Notes: a model not told the origin generated them from the sequence alone. A DNA stretch of 14,383 nt from CALGLS01 sp047626155 (GCA_047626155.1 JBLHRR010000152.1:1-14383), one strand, 5' to 3'. Counted from the stretch's first letter, positions 1 through 8,055 are shown. A program made the numbers and translations.

Positions 1-984
1 TAGGACAAACTTCGGATCCGATGTACTACGATGAGCAAGGTAACTATACCGTACTTTGGACTTACGAAGATGGAATTGGAAATATAACAGAACAAGAGCA
101 AACGGTTATCGTATCGAATTCGGTTAACCCGATTCCGGTTGTAACAAATTTAAATACATTGCAAGTAGATTGTTATATAGAACTGGAAGCACCAATAGCT
201 ACAGATGCTTGTACGGGTAACATAATAATAGGACAAACTTCGGATCCGATGTACTACGATGAGCAAGGTAACTATACCGTACTTTGGACTTACGAAGATG
301 GAATTGGAAATATAACAGAACAAGAGCAAACGGTTATCGTATCGAATTCGGTTAATCCGATTCCGGTTGTAACAAATTTAAATACATTGCAAGTAGATTG
401 TTATATAGAACTGGAAGCACCAATAGCTACAGATGCTTGTACGGGTAACATAATAATAGGACAAACTTCGGATCCGATGTACTACGATGAGCAAGGTAAC
501 TATACCGTACTTTGGACTTACGAAGATGGAATTGGAAATATAACAGAACAAGAGCAAACGGTTATCGTATCGAATTCGGTTAATCCGATTCCGGTTGTAA
601 CAAATTTAAATACATTGCAAGTAGATTGTTATATAGAACTGGAAGCACCAATAGCTACAGATGCTTGTACGGGTAACATAATAATAGGACAAACTTCGGA
701 TCCGATGTACTACGATGAGCAAGGTAACTATACCGTACTTTGGACTTACGAAGATGGAATTGGAAATATAACAGAACAAGAGCAAACGGTTATCGTATCG
801 AATTCGGTTAATCCGATTCCGGTTGTAACAAATTTAAATACATTGCAAGTAGATTGTTATATAGAACTGGAAGCACCAATAGCTACAGATGCTTGTACGG
901 GTAACATAATAATAGGACAAACTTCGGATCCGATGTACTACGATGAGCAAGGTAACTATACTGTACTTTGGACTTACGAAGATG
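1..984 (+). repeat. 228-bp tandem repeat array inside the DUF3494 gene
   Basis: Full units run 3-230, 231-458, 459-686 and 687-914, with a partial fifth unit at 915-984 that then diverges into a unique HYR-like end. The units appear identical by eye except C128 (T in the other copies at 356, 584 and 812); the partial copy has T962 where the others have C. Even synonymous sites match, which indicates recent amplification or gene conversion. The array continues past the left edge, so copy number is unknown and may be collapsed in a short-read assembly. Confidence 0.97.
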
Positions 985-2666
985 CCGGTGGAAATATAAC
1001 AACGCAATCGCAAACGATCATTTGGCAAACACTTAACTTAGGAATACTTTCCACTTTTGAAACCTTTGCTGGATTGGGAGCTGTCACAAGTGGCGGGGCC
1101 TCTACAGGCGATGCCGGAACAAATGATGGAATAATTAGCGGTAGCGGATTTGGACCAGGATATTGTTGTACAACACACACTAGTAATGCTACAACCGTTC
1201 AGGCTAGAATAGATTTGCTTAGGGTATATATTCATCTTGACGATGTTTTTGTTACATATCCTAGCACTCATACTCCAGCTTTTGGAAGTGGAGAAACTAT
1301 CACTCCCGGAGTTTATTCTATAGGTGGCGCTGGTTCTTTAGCTGGCGCTCTTACCCTTGATGGAGGTGGAGATACTGATGCTGTATTCATAATGAAATTT
1401 GAAGGGGCATTTACAGTAGGAGCAGGTGCCGAAGTTATTTTAGCTGGAGGAACACGAGCGGCTAATGTTTTTTGGATTTCTCAGGGAGCCATTTCTGTTG
1501 CAACAACATGTGTTATAAAAGGAACTTTATTTGCACACCCTGGAGCTGTTACTCTTGGTGCAGGTAGTACCATAGAAGGAAGACTCCTTACCTCAGGAGG
1601 AGCTATAACTATTGCAGCTGGAGGTGTGGCAACTATGCCTGTTGGCCCTAGCACCATTCCAATGAATTGTGACGATGATATAGCAGAGGCTGTTTGTGGT
1701 GACTTACCAAATAATTATGGGCAGACGACCATAGGAATTGGAGAAGGAGAAGCTTGTTATGATTATGAAACGGATACCTATAACGTAAGTAGCCAAGGAG
1801 GAGATATTTATGGGACAAAAGATAATTTTCATTTTGTGCATACTAACCTGAACGGATCTTACTATTTCAAAGCAAAGTTAAACGAAATGAGCGAGATATC
1901 TGGCTATGCGACGGGGGGCGTGATGATGCGAATGGAAGCAGATAAGGCGGATTCTAAGAATGTAAGCTTACTGGTTTCTGCTGACGGAAATTTATTGTTA
2001 CAGGTACGGGAAAAAAATAAAGAGTATACCGCAGTGACTAACCTGGGAGCAGTGACCTTACCGATTTGGCTAAAGCTGGAGTATGAAGACAGCGACAATC
2101 AGGTATTGGCTTACACTTCAACTAATGGAGGAACATGGGATCAGGTCGGTGCTGCTTTGATTAATTTTAATGGTAACTTTTACGCAGGTATGGCAACTAG
2201 TAGTTATAGCGCTACAGCTGAAAATATGGCCAGTTACCAATATGCTCAGTCAGGCTACTTATCTAGCTTTACTGGAGGTTCTAATCTGCATCCAAGTACA
2301 GATTTTACAATACTTGACTGCAAAGATGAACACGATGACAGAGCGGGTCCTGGTAATTGCGATAATCCATCGACAGCAGCAAAGAGCGCTAAAAAGAAAG
2401 AAAAGACAATTGATTGTTATCCAAACCCAGCCTTGGATCAAATCTTTATTAATTTGGAAGATTTTGGAACCGAAGTTGTAGAAGTAATGTTACTAAATTT
2501 GACCGGGCAGGTGGTTTGGAATGTGCAAAAGGAAGTCGCATTGGGAGAACACATGAATATCAATTTATTGGATTTGCCGCTGGAACAAGGTTACTACCGA
2601 ATGTCAGTGCGGAACGGAAAGAAGATAATATCTAAACCTATTTTTATTTTACGACCAGAAGATTAG
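1..2666 (+). CDS. T9SS-exported repeat protein with DUF3494 ice-binding-like domain (5' partial)
   Basis: The frame is open from the left edge (first whole codon at base 3), so the N-terminus lies outside; the ATG at 21 is only a repeat-internal Met. Residues counted from that Met: four and a fraction copies of a 76-residue HYR-like Ig repeat with two Cys per copy and a YTVLWTYED strand (1-337). Next is a DUF3494 domain (about 338-540) with TPGVYSIGGAGSLAG, LTLDGGGDTDAVFIMK and NVFWISQGAIS. This beta-helix family includes bacterial, diatom and fungal ice-binding proteins. Then comes a concanavalin-like sandwich of the DUF1349 style (about 574-749; DIYGTKDNFHFV, GGVMMRME). Last is a T9SS sorting domain with YPNPALDQ at 800-807. 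Inferred role: surface-attached or secreted adhesin, possibly ice-binding. The ice-binding face cannot be judged from sequence, and some DUF3494 proteins may bind other ligands. Domain calls are confident; the function is not. Confidence 0.88.
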   Translation, partial: GQTSDPMYYDEQGNYTVLWTYEDGIGNITEQEQTVIVSNSVNPIPVVTNLNTLQVDCYIELEAPIATDACTGNIIIGQTSDPMYYDEQGNYTVLWTYEDGIGNITEQEQTVIVSNSVNPIPVVTNLNTLQVDCYIELEAPIATDACTGNIIIGQTSDPMYYDEQGNYTVLWTYEDGIGNITEQEQTVIVSNSVNPIPVVTNLNTLQVDCYIELEAPIATDACTGNIIIGQTSDPMYYDEQGNYTVLWTYEDGIGNITEQEQTVIVSNSVNPIPVVTNLNTLQVDCYIELEAPIATDACTGNIIIGQTSDPMYYDEQGNYTVLWTYEDAGGNITTQSQTIIWQTLNLGILSTFETFAGLGAVTSGGASTGDAGTNDGIISGSGFGPGYCCTTHTSNATTVQARIDLLRVYIHLDDVFVTYPSTHTPAFGSGETITPGVYSIGGAGSLAGALTLDGGGDTDAVFIMKFEGAFTVGAGAEVILAGGTRAANVFWISQGAISVATTCVIKGTLFAHPGAVTLGAGSTIEGRLLTSGGAITIAAGGVATMPVGPSTIPMNCDDDIAEAVCGDLPNNYGQTTIGIGEGEACYDYETDTYNVSSQGGDIYGTKDNFHFVHTNLNGSYYFKAKLNEMSEISGYATGGVMMRMEADKADSKNVSLLVSADGNLLLQVREKNKEYTAVTNLGAVTLPIWLKLEYEDSDNQVLAYTSTNGGTWDQVGAALINFNGNFYAGMATSSYSATAENMASYQYAQSGYLSSFTGGSNLHPSTDFTILDCKDEHDDRAGPGNCDNPSTAAKSAKKKEKTIDCYPNPALDQIFINLEDFGTEVVEVMLLNLTGQVVWNVQKEVALGEHMNINLLDLPLEQGYYRMSVRNGKKIISKPIFILRPED

Positions 2667-2667
2667 A

Positions 2668-2838
2668 TAACAACGAAAAATTAACTTGACAATCTGGAAT
2701 CATTTAGTTAAAGCTAAACGACATTAGGGAGAGTGATTTAGCTAAATGATTCCATTGTGAAGAGTTTGTCAAACCAGCCCGCCCGTCTGCGATAGTCGGA
2801 CTGGTTCCGGTCAGGCGGGTTATTTTTGTGTAATACTA
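2668..2838 (+). repeat. Structured intergenic element A (pairs with element B)
   Basis: It starts two bases after the upstream stop codon. Landmarks: a TAACAAC…TTAACTT leader; outer arms TTGACAA (2686-2692) and TTGTCAA (2766-2772); a perfect 13-bp stem TGGAATCATTTAG (2695-2707) with CTAAATGATTCCA (2742-2754); the loop segment AGGGAGAGTGATTTA (2726-2740); and a tail TTATTTTTGTGTAATACTA (2820-2838). Gapless comparison with element B over 2668-2740 gives 55 of 73 matches by hand count. The stem shows compensatory changes. Element A also carries a GC-rich hairpin (2778-2819) that B lacks. It could be a structured small RNA, a 3'-UTR element, or a DNA-level hairpin repeat. Confidence 0.75.
2778..2827 (+). 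terminator. Candidate terminator hairpin after the DUF3494 gene
   Basis: CCCGCC (2778-2783) can pair with GGCGGG (2814-2819) around a 30-base loop that has its own partial pairing, and the sequence TTATTTTTG follows directly. It lies 110 bases after the stop codon, inside element A. The long loop makes it less certain than a classic terminator. Confidence 0.5.
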
Positions 2839-2850
2839 AAAGGAACCATA

Positions 2851-2885
2851 TAGTATGCTGTATTATTTAAAACTACAGCATACTA
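2851..2885. repeat. 12-bp perfect inverted repeat
   Basis: TAGTATGCTGTA (2851-2862) and TACAGCATACTA (2874-2885) are perfect reverse complements around an 11-base AT-rich loop. No T-run follows, so it is not an obvious terminator. A cruciform or protein-binding site is possible. Confidence 0.7.
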
Positions 2886-2897
2886 AACTCGAAGAGA

Positions 2898-2931
2898 GCT
2901 GCCAATGCGTTTGTGTTGGTGGCTTTTCTTT
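2898..2931 (+). terminator. Possible second intrinsic terminator
   Basis: GCTGCCA (2898-2904) pairs with TGGTGGC (2917-2923), counting two G-T wobbles, and is followed by TTTTCTTT. Together with the hairpin at 2778 it would form a tandem stop after the first gene. The stem is modest. Confidence 0.4.
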
Positions 2932-3009
2932 ATTAGATTTTAAATGGATTCATTAGATTTTATGCTGAAATATTTTGTAAAGAAATCAAATAGATAATTT
3001 TTGTCAGAA

Positions 3010-3051
3010 CGAAGCTCTTTTTTGAGTTCGTAGCCTTAGCTACGGGCGAAC
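3010..3051 (+). other. Two overlapping, mutually exclusive hairpins
   Basis: Segment GAGTTCG (3024-3030) can pair upstream with CGAA(G)CTC (3010-3017) around a six-T loop. Alternatively GTTCGTAGC (3026-3034) can pair downstream with GCTA (3039-3042) and CGAAC (3047-3051), with a CGGG bulge. Both use the same bases, as in an attenuator, but no coding sequence follows on this strand before 3709. Confidence 0.4.
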
Positions 3052-3056
3052 AAAAA

Positions 3057-3112
3057 GCTGAAGTGCTGGCGAGAATTAGCATTTGAGGACATACAAACTA
3101 TTTTGGAATAAA
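3057..3112 (+). repeat. 56-bp dispersed repeat, copy 1
   Basis: It aligns without gaps to 9118-9173 with 47 of 56 matches by hand count. Conserved blocks are GCTGAAGTGCTGG, CATTTGA, ACATACAAA and TATTTTGGAATAAA. The hexamer GCTGAA occurs again at 2964-2969, 93 bases upstream, next to sequence resembling the left flank of the other copy. This copy may therefore have been split by an insertion. Confidence 0.75.
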
Positions 3113-3298
3113 GTCTATTAGGTCAAGTTATTTTTTTTAACCAGAACAGTGCAAATGCCTCCCTTAAGCTTGTCGAATGGGAGCGCTACATTTTTTCAGG
3201 TGAACGAGGGCTAAATGTTGCGCTCGTTGCGCCTCCGCCTGGCGTGCGGACAGGTTTGCGGTAAAAATATAATTGTCGGAACGCCAATTTGCTATCTT

Positions 3299-3577
3299 CT
3301 ACAATCTCGCAACCTCAAACCCCAAAAATAGCTTCTCTTCCATCTCCTCTATAATCACTTTTTCTACTTGAGCTAATTCGGGGCCTACGGAGCACCAAGT
3401 TCTAAAATCATTCAAGGCGGCTTCTGTTCCTTGAACTTCCACGTATACTGACCCATCTTTTTCATTTTTCACCATACCAACCAATCCCAACTCATCTGCT
3501 TTTCGTTTAGTACTGGCACGAAACCAAACCCCTTGCACCTTCCCGTAAACCCTCATTCGTTGACATTTTATAGACAT
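3299..3577 (-). CDS. acyP: Acylphosphatase
   Basis: Small cytosolic enzyme of 92 residues, the usual length of the family, which hydrolyses carboxyl-phosphate bonds of acylphosphates such as acetyl phosphate. The signature GKVQGVWFRASTKRKADELG carries the phosphate-binding Arg (R20), and GMVKNEKDGSV carries the catalytic Asn (N38). There is no signal peptide. The ATG at 3577 gives the normal N-terminal strand; a second in-frame ATG at 3556 (M8) would shorten it and still keep R20, so the start is not fully settled. It is divergent from the M1 peptidase gene, with a 131-base spacer. No partner gene is adjacent. Confidence 0.93.
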   Translation of the reverse strand: MSIKCQRMRVYGKVQGVWFRASTKRKADELGLVGMVKNEKDGSVYVEVQGTEAALNDFRTWCSVGPELAQVEKVIIEEMEEKLFLGFEVARL

Positions 3578-3601
3578 ATGAATATAGTTTGTAGTAGTTT
3601 A

Positions 3602-3632
3602 TCTGCCACTACGATTTAGAATTGTACTTTTG
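3602..3632 (+). promoter_or_regulatory. Bacteroidota-type -33/-7 promoter candidate for the M1 peptidase
   Basis: TACTTTTG (3625-3632) fits the Bacteroidota -7 consensus TAnnTTTG exactly. Nineteen bases upstream is TCTG (3602-3605), matching three of four bases of the -33 TTTG. It would give a leader of about 70 bases before the ATG at 3709. Confidence 0.45.
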
Positions 3633-3708
3633 CCCTTGGTATCCGCTAAATCAAAAGGCCCTTCTACCTATAGGCGGGTAAAAAATTTATCACCAGCAAA
3701 TTTACACA

Positions 3709-6069
3709 ATGAAAAAAAGATCAGCTAACTCATTGCCCCTTTTAATTTTAATAACAGCTTTATTATCCGTTCAATTTGGCTACAGCCAAAAAACATCCAA
3801 TCACGGAAATAAATTTGAACAACTGGGTTCTCAGTTGCGAACCGGAAATGAATACCGAAGTAGCGATGGAGCTCCTGGACCAGCTTATTGGCAACAAGCC
3901 TGTGACTACGACATTAACTGTAGCCTGAATACAGAGGAGCAAAGGTTGGATGGCCAGGAAAAAATAACGTATCATAATCAGTCGCCAAATACTTTGCGTT
4001 ACTTATGGTTACAATTGGATGAAAATCAACATGACGCGGCCGCGGATAACCACAGTTTTAATGGTAGTAGCATTCAGCCGAACATGAGTGAACAAGATTT
4101 GCGTGGCTTAGAGCCTTGGCGAGAATTGGAAAAATTCGGTTGTAAAATAGAAGCGGTTACCAACGCTGCTGGAGGAAAAGTGGATTACACCATTAATAAG
4201 ACCATGATGCGGGTAAACCTGGCACAACCTTTAAAGCCTGGTGAAAAAGTAAGCATTAATGTGAAATGGCATTACTATCTGATTGATAGAATAAATTCCA
4301 TCAGTTGGGGAAGAGGAGGGTATGAGTTTTTTGAAAAAGATGGAAACTACATGTACACGATTGTACAATGGTTCCCAAGACTCTGTGTTTATGATGATGT
4401 GAACGGGTGGCAAAACAATCAGTTTACAGGGCGAGGAGAATTCGCTTTGACTTTCGGAAATTATAAAGTAAGCATGACTGTGCCGGCTGATCATATGGTT
4501 GGTTCAACCGGTGTTTGTACGAATTACGCAGAGGTTTTAACTACTGCTCAACAAGAACGTTGGCAACAAGCGCAAACTGCTAAGACACCTGTAAAGATGG
4601 TTACCTTAGAAGAGGCCAAAAAGCTAGAGCAAGCGCCAAAATCTAACAAGACAAAAACATGGAACTTCAGGGCAGAAAATGTCCGTGACTTTGCCTGGAC
4701 CGCCAGTCGAAAATTTGTCTGGGACGCCATGCCGCATATGACAACAGAAGGTAAGAAAGTAATGTGCATGAGTTACTATGCTAAAGAAGCTTACCCGATT
4801 TATGAGCGCTATTCTACAAAAGCAGTAGAACATACTTTGGACATCTATTCTAAATATTCTATCCCGTACCCATACCCAACCGCTATTTCTGTAGAAGCAG
4901 CAAACGGAATGGAATATCCTATGATTTGTTTCAATCCTGGACGTGCAGAGGAAGATGGTACTTATACCGAAGCGGCTAAGGAGTCAGCGATATCGGTTAT
5001 CATTCACGAGGTGGGACATAACTATTTTCCAATGATCATTAATAGTGATGAGCGGCAATGGGCTTGGATGGATGAAGGATTAAATACTTTCGTTCAATAT
5101 TTAGCGGAACAGGAATTTGACAACAATTACAACTCCTGGGTAGGTGCGCATAAAATCGTGGACTATATGCGTTTGCCAAAAGATAAGCTGGAACCGATTA
5201 TGACGAATACGGAAAACATTGTTGAGTACTTTCCAAATGCTTACCTCAAACCTGCTGCTGCGCTCAACGTTTTGCGGGAGACGATTATGGGTAGAGAATT
5301 ATTCGATTATGCTTTCCAAGAATATTGCCGACGTTGGGCTTTCAAACACCCTACTCCAGCCGACTTTTTCCGTACTATGGAAGATGCGAGTGGGATAGAC
5401 CTAGACTGGTTCTGGAATGGTTGGTTCTATGGAATTGATGCCGTTGATGTTTCTTTGGATAGCATCAATTGGTACAAAGTAGATTTGAAAAATAATCCGG
5501 AAAAACGAGAGGTCAGCAATGAGGAGGTGTTGAAAAAGCCATATGACGACATTACAAGAATGAGAAACCGAGAAGCAAAAATGGAATTTTCGGTAGAGAA
5601 GGATTCCGAGTTAACTGATTTTTATACCAACTACAAGCCTTGGGAAACAGCGGATTCCATCGTTGAAGGCAAGACCAAATTATATGAAGAGAATTTTTCT
5701 AAAAAGGAAAAAAAGAAAATGTTCAAAGGCAAAAATTACTATGAATTATTCTTCTCCAATAAAGGTGGCCTGGTTATGCCGGTTATCATAGAATGGACTT
5801 TCAAAGACGGAACAACAGAAGTGCAACGCATCCCGGTAGAAATCTGGAGAAAGAACGAAGGTGAATTTTCTAAAGTTTTTGTAAAAAATAAAGAAGTTAC
5901 GGGCATTGTTATAGACCCTTTTAAAGAAACGGCCGATATCGACGAAAGCAACAATAATTGGCCAGTGAAAGAAATGCCAAGTCGGTTCAAAGTATTCAAA
6001 AAACACAAGCAGGTGGAAATGCTTAACCCGATGCAGAAAGCGAAGAAGAAGGAAGTGATAAAACCGTAA
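3709..6069 (+). CDS. Exported M1-family zinc metallopeptidase (aminopeptidase-like)
   Basis: A 786-residue protein with an N-terminal signal peptide (KKR start, hydrophobic core, cleavage near GYSQ). It has an M1-type N-terminal beta domain, then the gluzincin core. The zinc site HEVGH is at 433-437, and the third ligand E456 lies in WMDEGLNTF, exactly 18 residues after the second His. GMEY at 400-403 stands where M1 aminopeptidases usually have GAMEN/GMEN, so the last position is substituted; Y512 in AYLKPAAAL is a candidate catalytic Tyr. The roughly 200-residue C-terminal extension is Lys-rich and has no T9SS sorting domain, so the product is probably periplasmic or outer-membrane-associated. 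Inferred role: removal of N-terminal residues from peptides for nutrition. The GMEY change could alter specificity. The start follows a short A-rich leader without a clear Shine-Dalgarno sequence. Confidence 0.92.
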   Translation: MKKRSANSLPLLILITALLSVQFGYSQKTSNHGNKFEQLGSQLRTGNEYRSSDGAPGPAYWQQACDYDINCSLNTEEQRLDGQEKITYHNQSPNTLRYLWLQLDENQHDAAADNHSFNGSSIQPNMSEQDLRGLEPWRELEKFGCKIEAVTNAAGGKVDYTINKTMMRVNLAQPLKPGEKVSINVKWHYYLIDRINSISWGRGGYEFFEKDGNYMYTIVQWFPRLCVYDDVNGWQNNQFTGRGEFALTFGNYKVSMTVPADHMVGSTGVCTNYAEVLTTAQQERWQQAQTAKTPVKMVTLEEAKKLEQAPKSNKTKTWNFRAENVRDFAWTASRKFVWDAMPHMTTEGKKVMCMSYYAKEAYPIYERYSTKAVEHTLDIYSKYSIPYPYPTAISVEAANGMEYPMICFNPGRAEEDGTYTEAAKESAISVIIHEVGHNYFPMIINSDERQWAWMDEGLNTFVQYLAEQEFDNNYNSWVGAHKIVDYMRLPKDKLEPIMTNTENIVEYFPNAYLKPAAALNVLRETIMGRELFDYAFQEYCRRWAFKHPTPADFFRTMEDASGIDLDWFWNGWFYGIDAVDVSLDSINWYKVDLKNNPEKREVSNEEVLKKPYDDITRMRNREAKMEFSVEKDSELTDFYTNYKPWETADSIVEGKTKLYEENFSKKEKKKMFKGKNYYELFFSNKGGLVMPVIIEWTFKDGTTEVQRIPVEIWRKNEGEFSKVFVKNKEVTGIVIDPFKETADIDESNNNWPVKEMPSRFKVFKKHKQVEMLNPMQKAKKKEVIKP

Positions 6070-6111
6070 ACTAAGGAGGGCATGCATGCTTTTGAAATTT
6101 GAACAATTAAA

Positions 6112-6147
6112 CAAGCGTCTGATGTCCAAAGGGTTGTCAGATGCTTG
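6112..6147. repeat. Stem-loop downstream of the M1 peptidase gene
   Basis: CAAGCGTCTGA (6112-6122) pairs with TCAGATGCTTG (6137-6147): 11 pairs including one G-T wobble, with a 14-base loop. It starts 43 bases after the stop. There is no T-run on the plus strand, so it is more likely a 3'-end stabiliser or processing site than a terminator. The remainder of the 290-base gap (6070-6359) is AT-rich and holds only a small palindrome, TAGAAG-AG-CTTCTA (6299-6312). I found no promoter match in it. Confidence 0.5.
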
Positions 6148-6359
6148 TACATAACAAAGGGGAACTGACTTTTTCGATAATAGAAAAGGATTGTTTATTC
6201 CATTAAGATGGACTATTTTTATGGACACAATAAGGGTCATCTCTAATTCATGTGTATTCACTAGCAGGCAACCTTTTGTAAATCTATTGTCTATAAAATA
6301 GAAGAGCTTCTATCCCCCAATCATTATTTTCTAATATCAATCTAAAAAACTCAAAAGTT

Positions 6360-8012
6360 ATGACTAAGAAAATTTTTACCTCCTCTGTTCTTTTTCTAGC
6401 CTTTTTTACTTTCCTAGAAGCCCAATCCACAGGATTAAAAGTCTACCAAGTTTTTCAGGAAAAATGCGCCACCTGTCATGACAACGCCTCTCCACAAAGT
6501 GGCCTGGACCTGGAAGGGGCCGGAGCTACGGAAGCCGCACGTTACGCCGATGTCTACAATAATATCGTTGATGCTACTCCAGCAAATACTTATGCCGCTG
6601 GAGAAACCTACGATTACATTTACAAAGGACGCCCAGACAAAAGCTTCCTTTTTAGAAAAGTAAGTCAGGGTTTAGAACAAAGCATCAACATGCACCAAGA
6701 CGAAGAAGGAACCATGCCTCCTTCTAACCAAACACAACTAACTGATGTCGAAAAAGAAATGATTCGTCAATGGATTTTATATGGCGCACCACAAAGTGGC
6801 GAAGTGGTCGATCAGGATTTGATTGAGCTGTACTATAGTGGTCAGGGCATCGCCAGTTTTGATACACCTCCACCAGCACCTGATCCATCTGAAGGATTCC
6901 AAATTAAAATGGGCCCTTTTTATTTGCAGCCACAAGGTCAGCCGGGCGCGGAATTAGAATATTTCCAAAAGTATGAACTGGAGTTACCGGAAGATGTAGA
7001 TGTAGATCGCATTGATATGAAAATTGCTACTTCTTCCCATCACTTTATTATTTATAATTTTCAGTTCCCATGGGCTGCGAGTACAGTGCCTCATGGACTC
7101 CGGTTAAACCCAGATCATACCTCCATTAGTTTGGTGACTGCTGTACAGGAATCTACGGATTTACAATTGCCCGAAACCACCGCCTTCAAATGGCAGAACG
7201 ATATGATATTGGATCTAAACTCTCATTACATTAATTATTCGGCAACTATGGCTTATCAGGCGGAGGCTTACTTCAATGTATACACCAAGCCAGCGGGTAC
7301 CGCAGAACATGAAATGAAGACAGAACTCATCGTTAATGGCAACATACCGATAGATAATGATGCGAATACAGTGACTTATTCTCAAGTCTACACAGACAAC
7401 AGCGCCGGAGAAGTCTTCGTATGGGGCTTAATGGGACATACTCATAAATATGGAAGGGATTACAAAGCCTATAAACGCGAAAATGGCCAGCAAGGAGAAT
7501 TGATTTACGATGCTTCTTGTTCCGAAGGAATCCCTGGCTGTGTATCTCCTTATTTTGACTATCAACACATTCCGATCCGCTACTTCGAGCCATTGATGCC
7601 CTTAGATCTATCTGGAAATAATGGATTCGTTCACACGGCTTCTTGGCTGAACGATGGCCCCGTTCCCGTTAATTTTGGCCCAACCTCTGCTGATGAAATG
7701 ATGGTCATGGTATTAATGTATACCGATGAGCAAATCGGTGATGCTACTTTTAACAACGAAATCACAAACTTGTCGGTTCTAGATGTATATCCGAATCCGA
7801 TGAATGAAAAAGCATTGTTACATCTTCCGGAAAATGGTAGTCAGTTTTCTTTCCGTCTCTACGATGTACTGGGCCAGGAAGTTCGAAGACAGGATGGTTT
7901 AACTGGAGCGGAGTTTTTGCTGGAGCGAAATGGTTTGGGGAATGGAATGTATGTCTATGTGGTGGTGGATGAAGAGGGAACAAGGTATACGGGGAAGTTG
8001 ATGATGGATTGA
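6360..8012 (+). CDS. Cytochrome c–PHM-like copper monooxygenase fusion with T9SS tail
   Basis: A 550-residue protein with a signal peptide ending near LEA-Q (1-21). A c-type heme site CATCH (36-40) sits in a cytochrome c-like domain with GTMPP near residue 118, whose Met could be the axial ligand. The middle resembles the two-lobed copper type II ascorbate-dependent monooxygenase (PHM/DBM) fold. SSHHF supplies H227/H228 and SHYIN supplies H289 (CuH site); MGHTHKYG supplies H360/H362 and the Met-rich DEMMVMVLMY (446-455) supplies a Met ligand (CuM site). A T9SS type A sorting domain with YPNPMNE starts near 472. Inferred role: cell-surface or secreted copper oxidoreductase in which the heme may feed electrons to copper. 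The substrate is unknown. All expected metal ligands are visible. It stands alone between a 290-base spacer and a strong terminator. Confidence 0.87.
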   Translation: MTKKIFTSSVLFLAFFTFLEAQSTGLKVYQVFQEKCATCHDNASPQSGLDLEGAGATEAARYADVYNNIVDATPANTYAAGETYDYIYKGRPDKSFLFRKVSQGLEQSINMHQDEEGTMPPSNQTQLTDVEKEMIRQWILYGAPQSGEVVDQDLIELYYSGQGIASFDTPPPAPDPSEGFQIKMGPFYLQPQGQPGAELEYFQKYELELPEDVDVDRIDMKIATSSHHFIIYNFQFPWAASTVPHGLRLNPDHTSISLVTAVQESTDLQLPETTAFKWQNDMILDLNSHYINYSATMAYQAEAYFNVYTKPAGTAEHEMKTELIVNGNIPIDNDANTVTYSQVYTDNSAGEVFVWGLMGHTHKYGRDYKAYKRENGQQGELIYDASCSEGIPGCVSPYFDYQHIPIRYFEPLMPLDLSGNNGFVHTASWLNDGPVPVNFGPTSADEMMVMVLMYTDEQIGDATFNNEITNLSVLDVYPNPMNEKALLHLPENGSQFSFRLYDVLGQEVRRQDGLTGAEFLLERNGLGNGMYVYVVVDEEGTRYTGKLMMD

Positions 8013-8055
8013 TCGATATTAAGAACCATCTGTTTTTACTTTTGTAAAAAGGGCG

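Noticed and set aside
1..984. Repeat array as a possible CRISPR
   Set aside because: Units are 228 bp, directly adjacent without unique spacers, and read through in frame as protein repeats.
834..1271. Open minus-strand frames opposite the HYR/DUF3494 gene
   Set aside because: They overlap a strongly supported coding frame, lack recognisable domains, and are expected shadows of the repeat sequence.
5739..6261. Minus-strand frames of up to 171 codons opposite the end of the M1 peptidase gene
   Set aside because: No domain, and mostly antisense to a conserved gene; they are translations of the complementary strand of Lys/Glu-rich codons.
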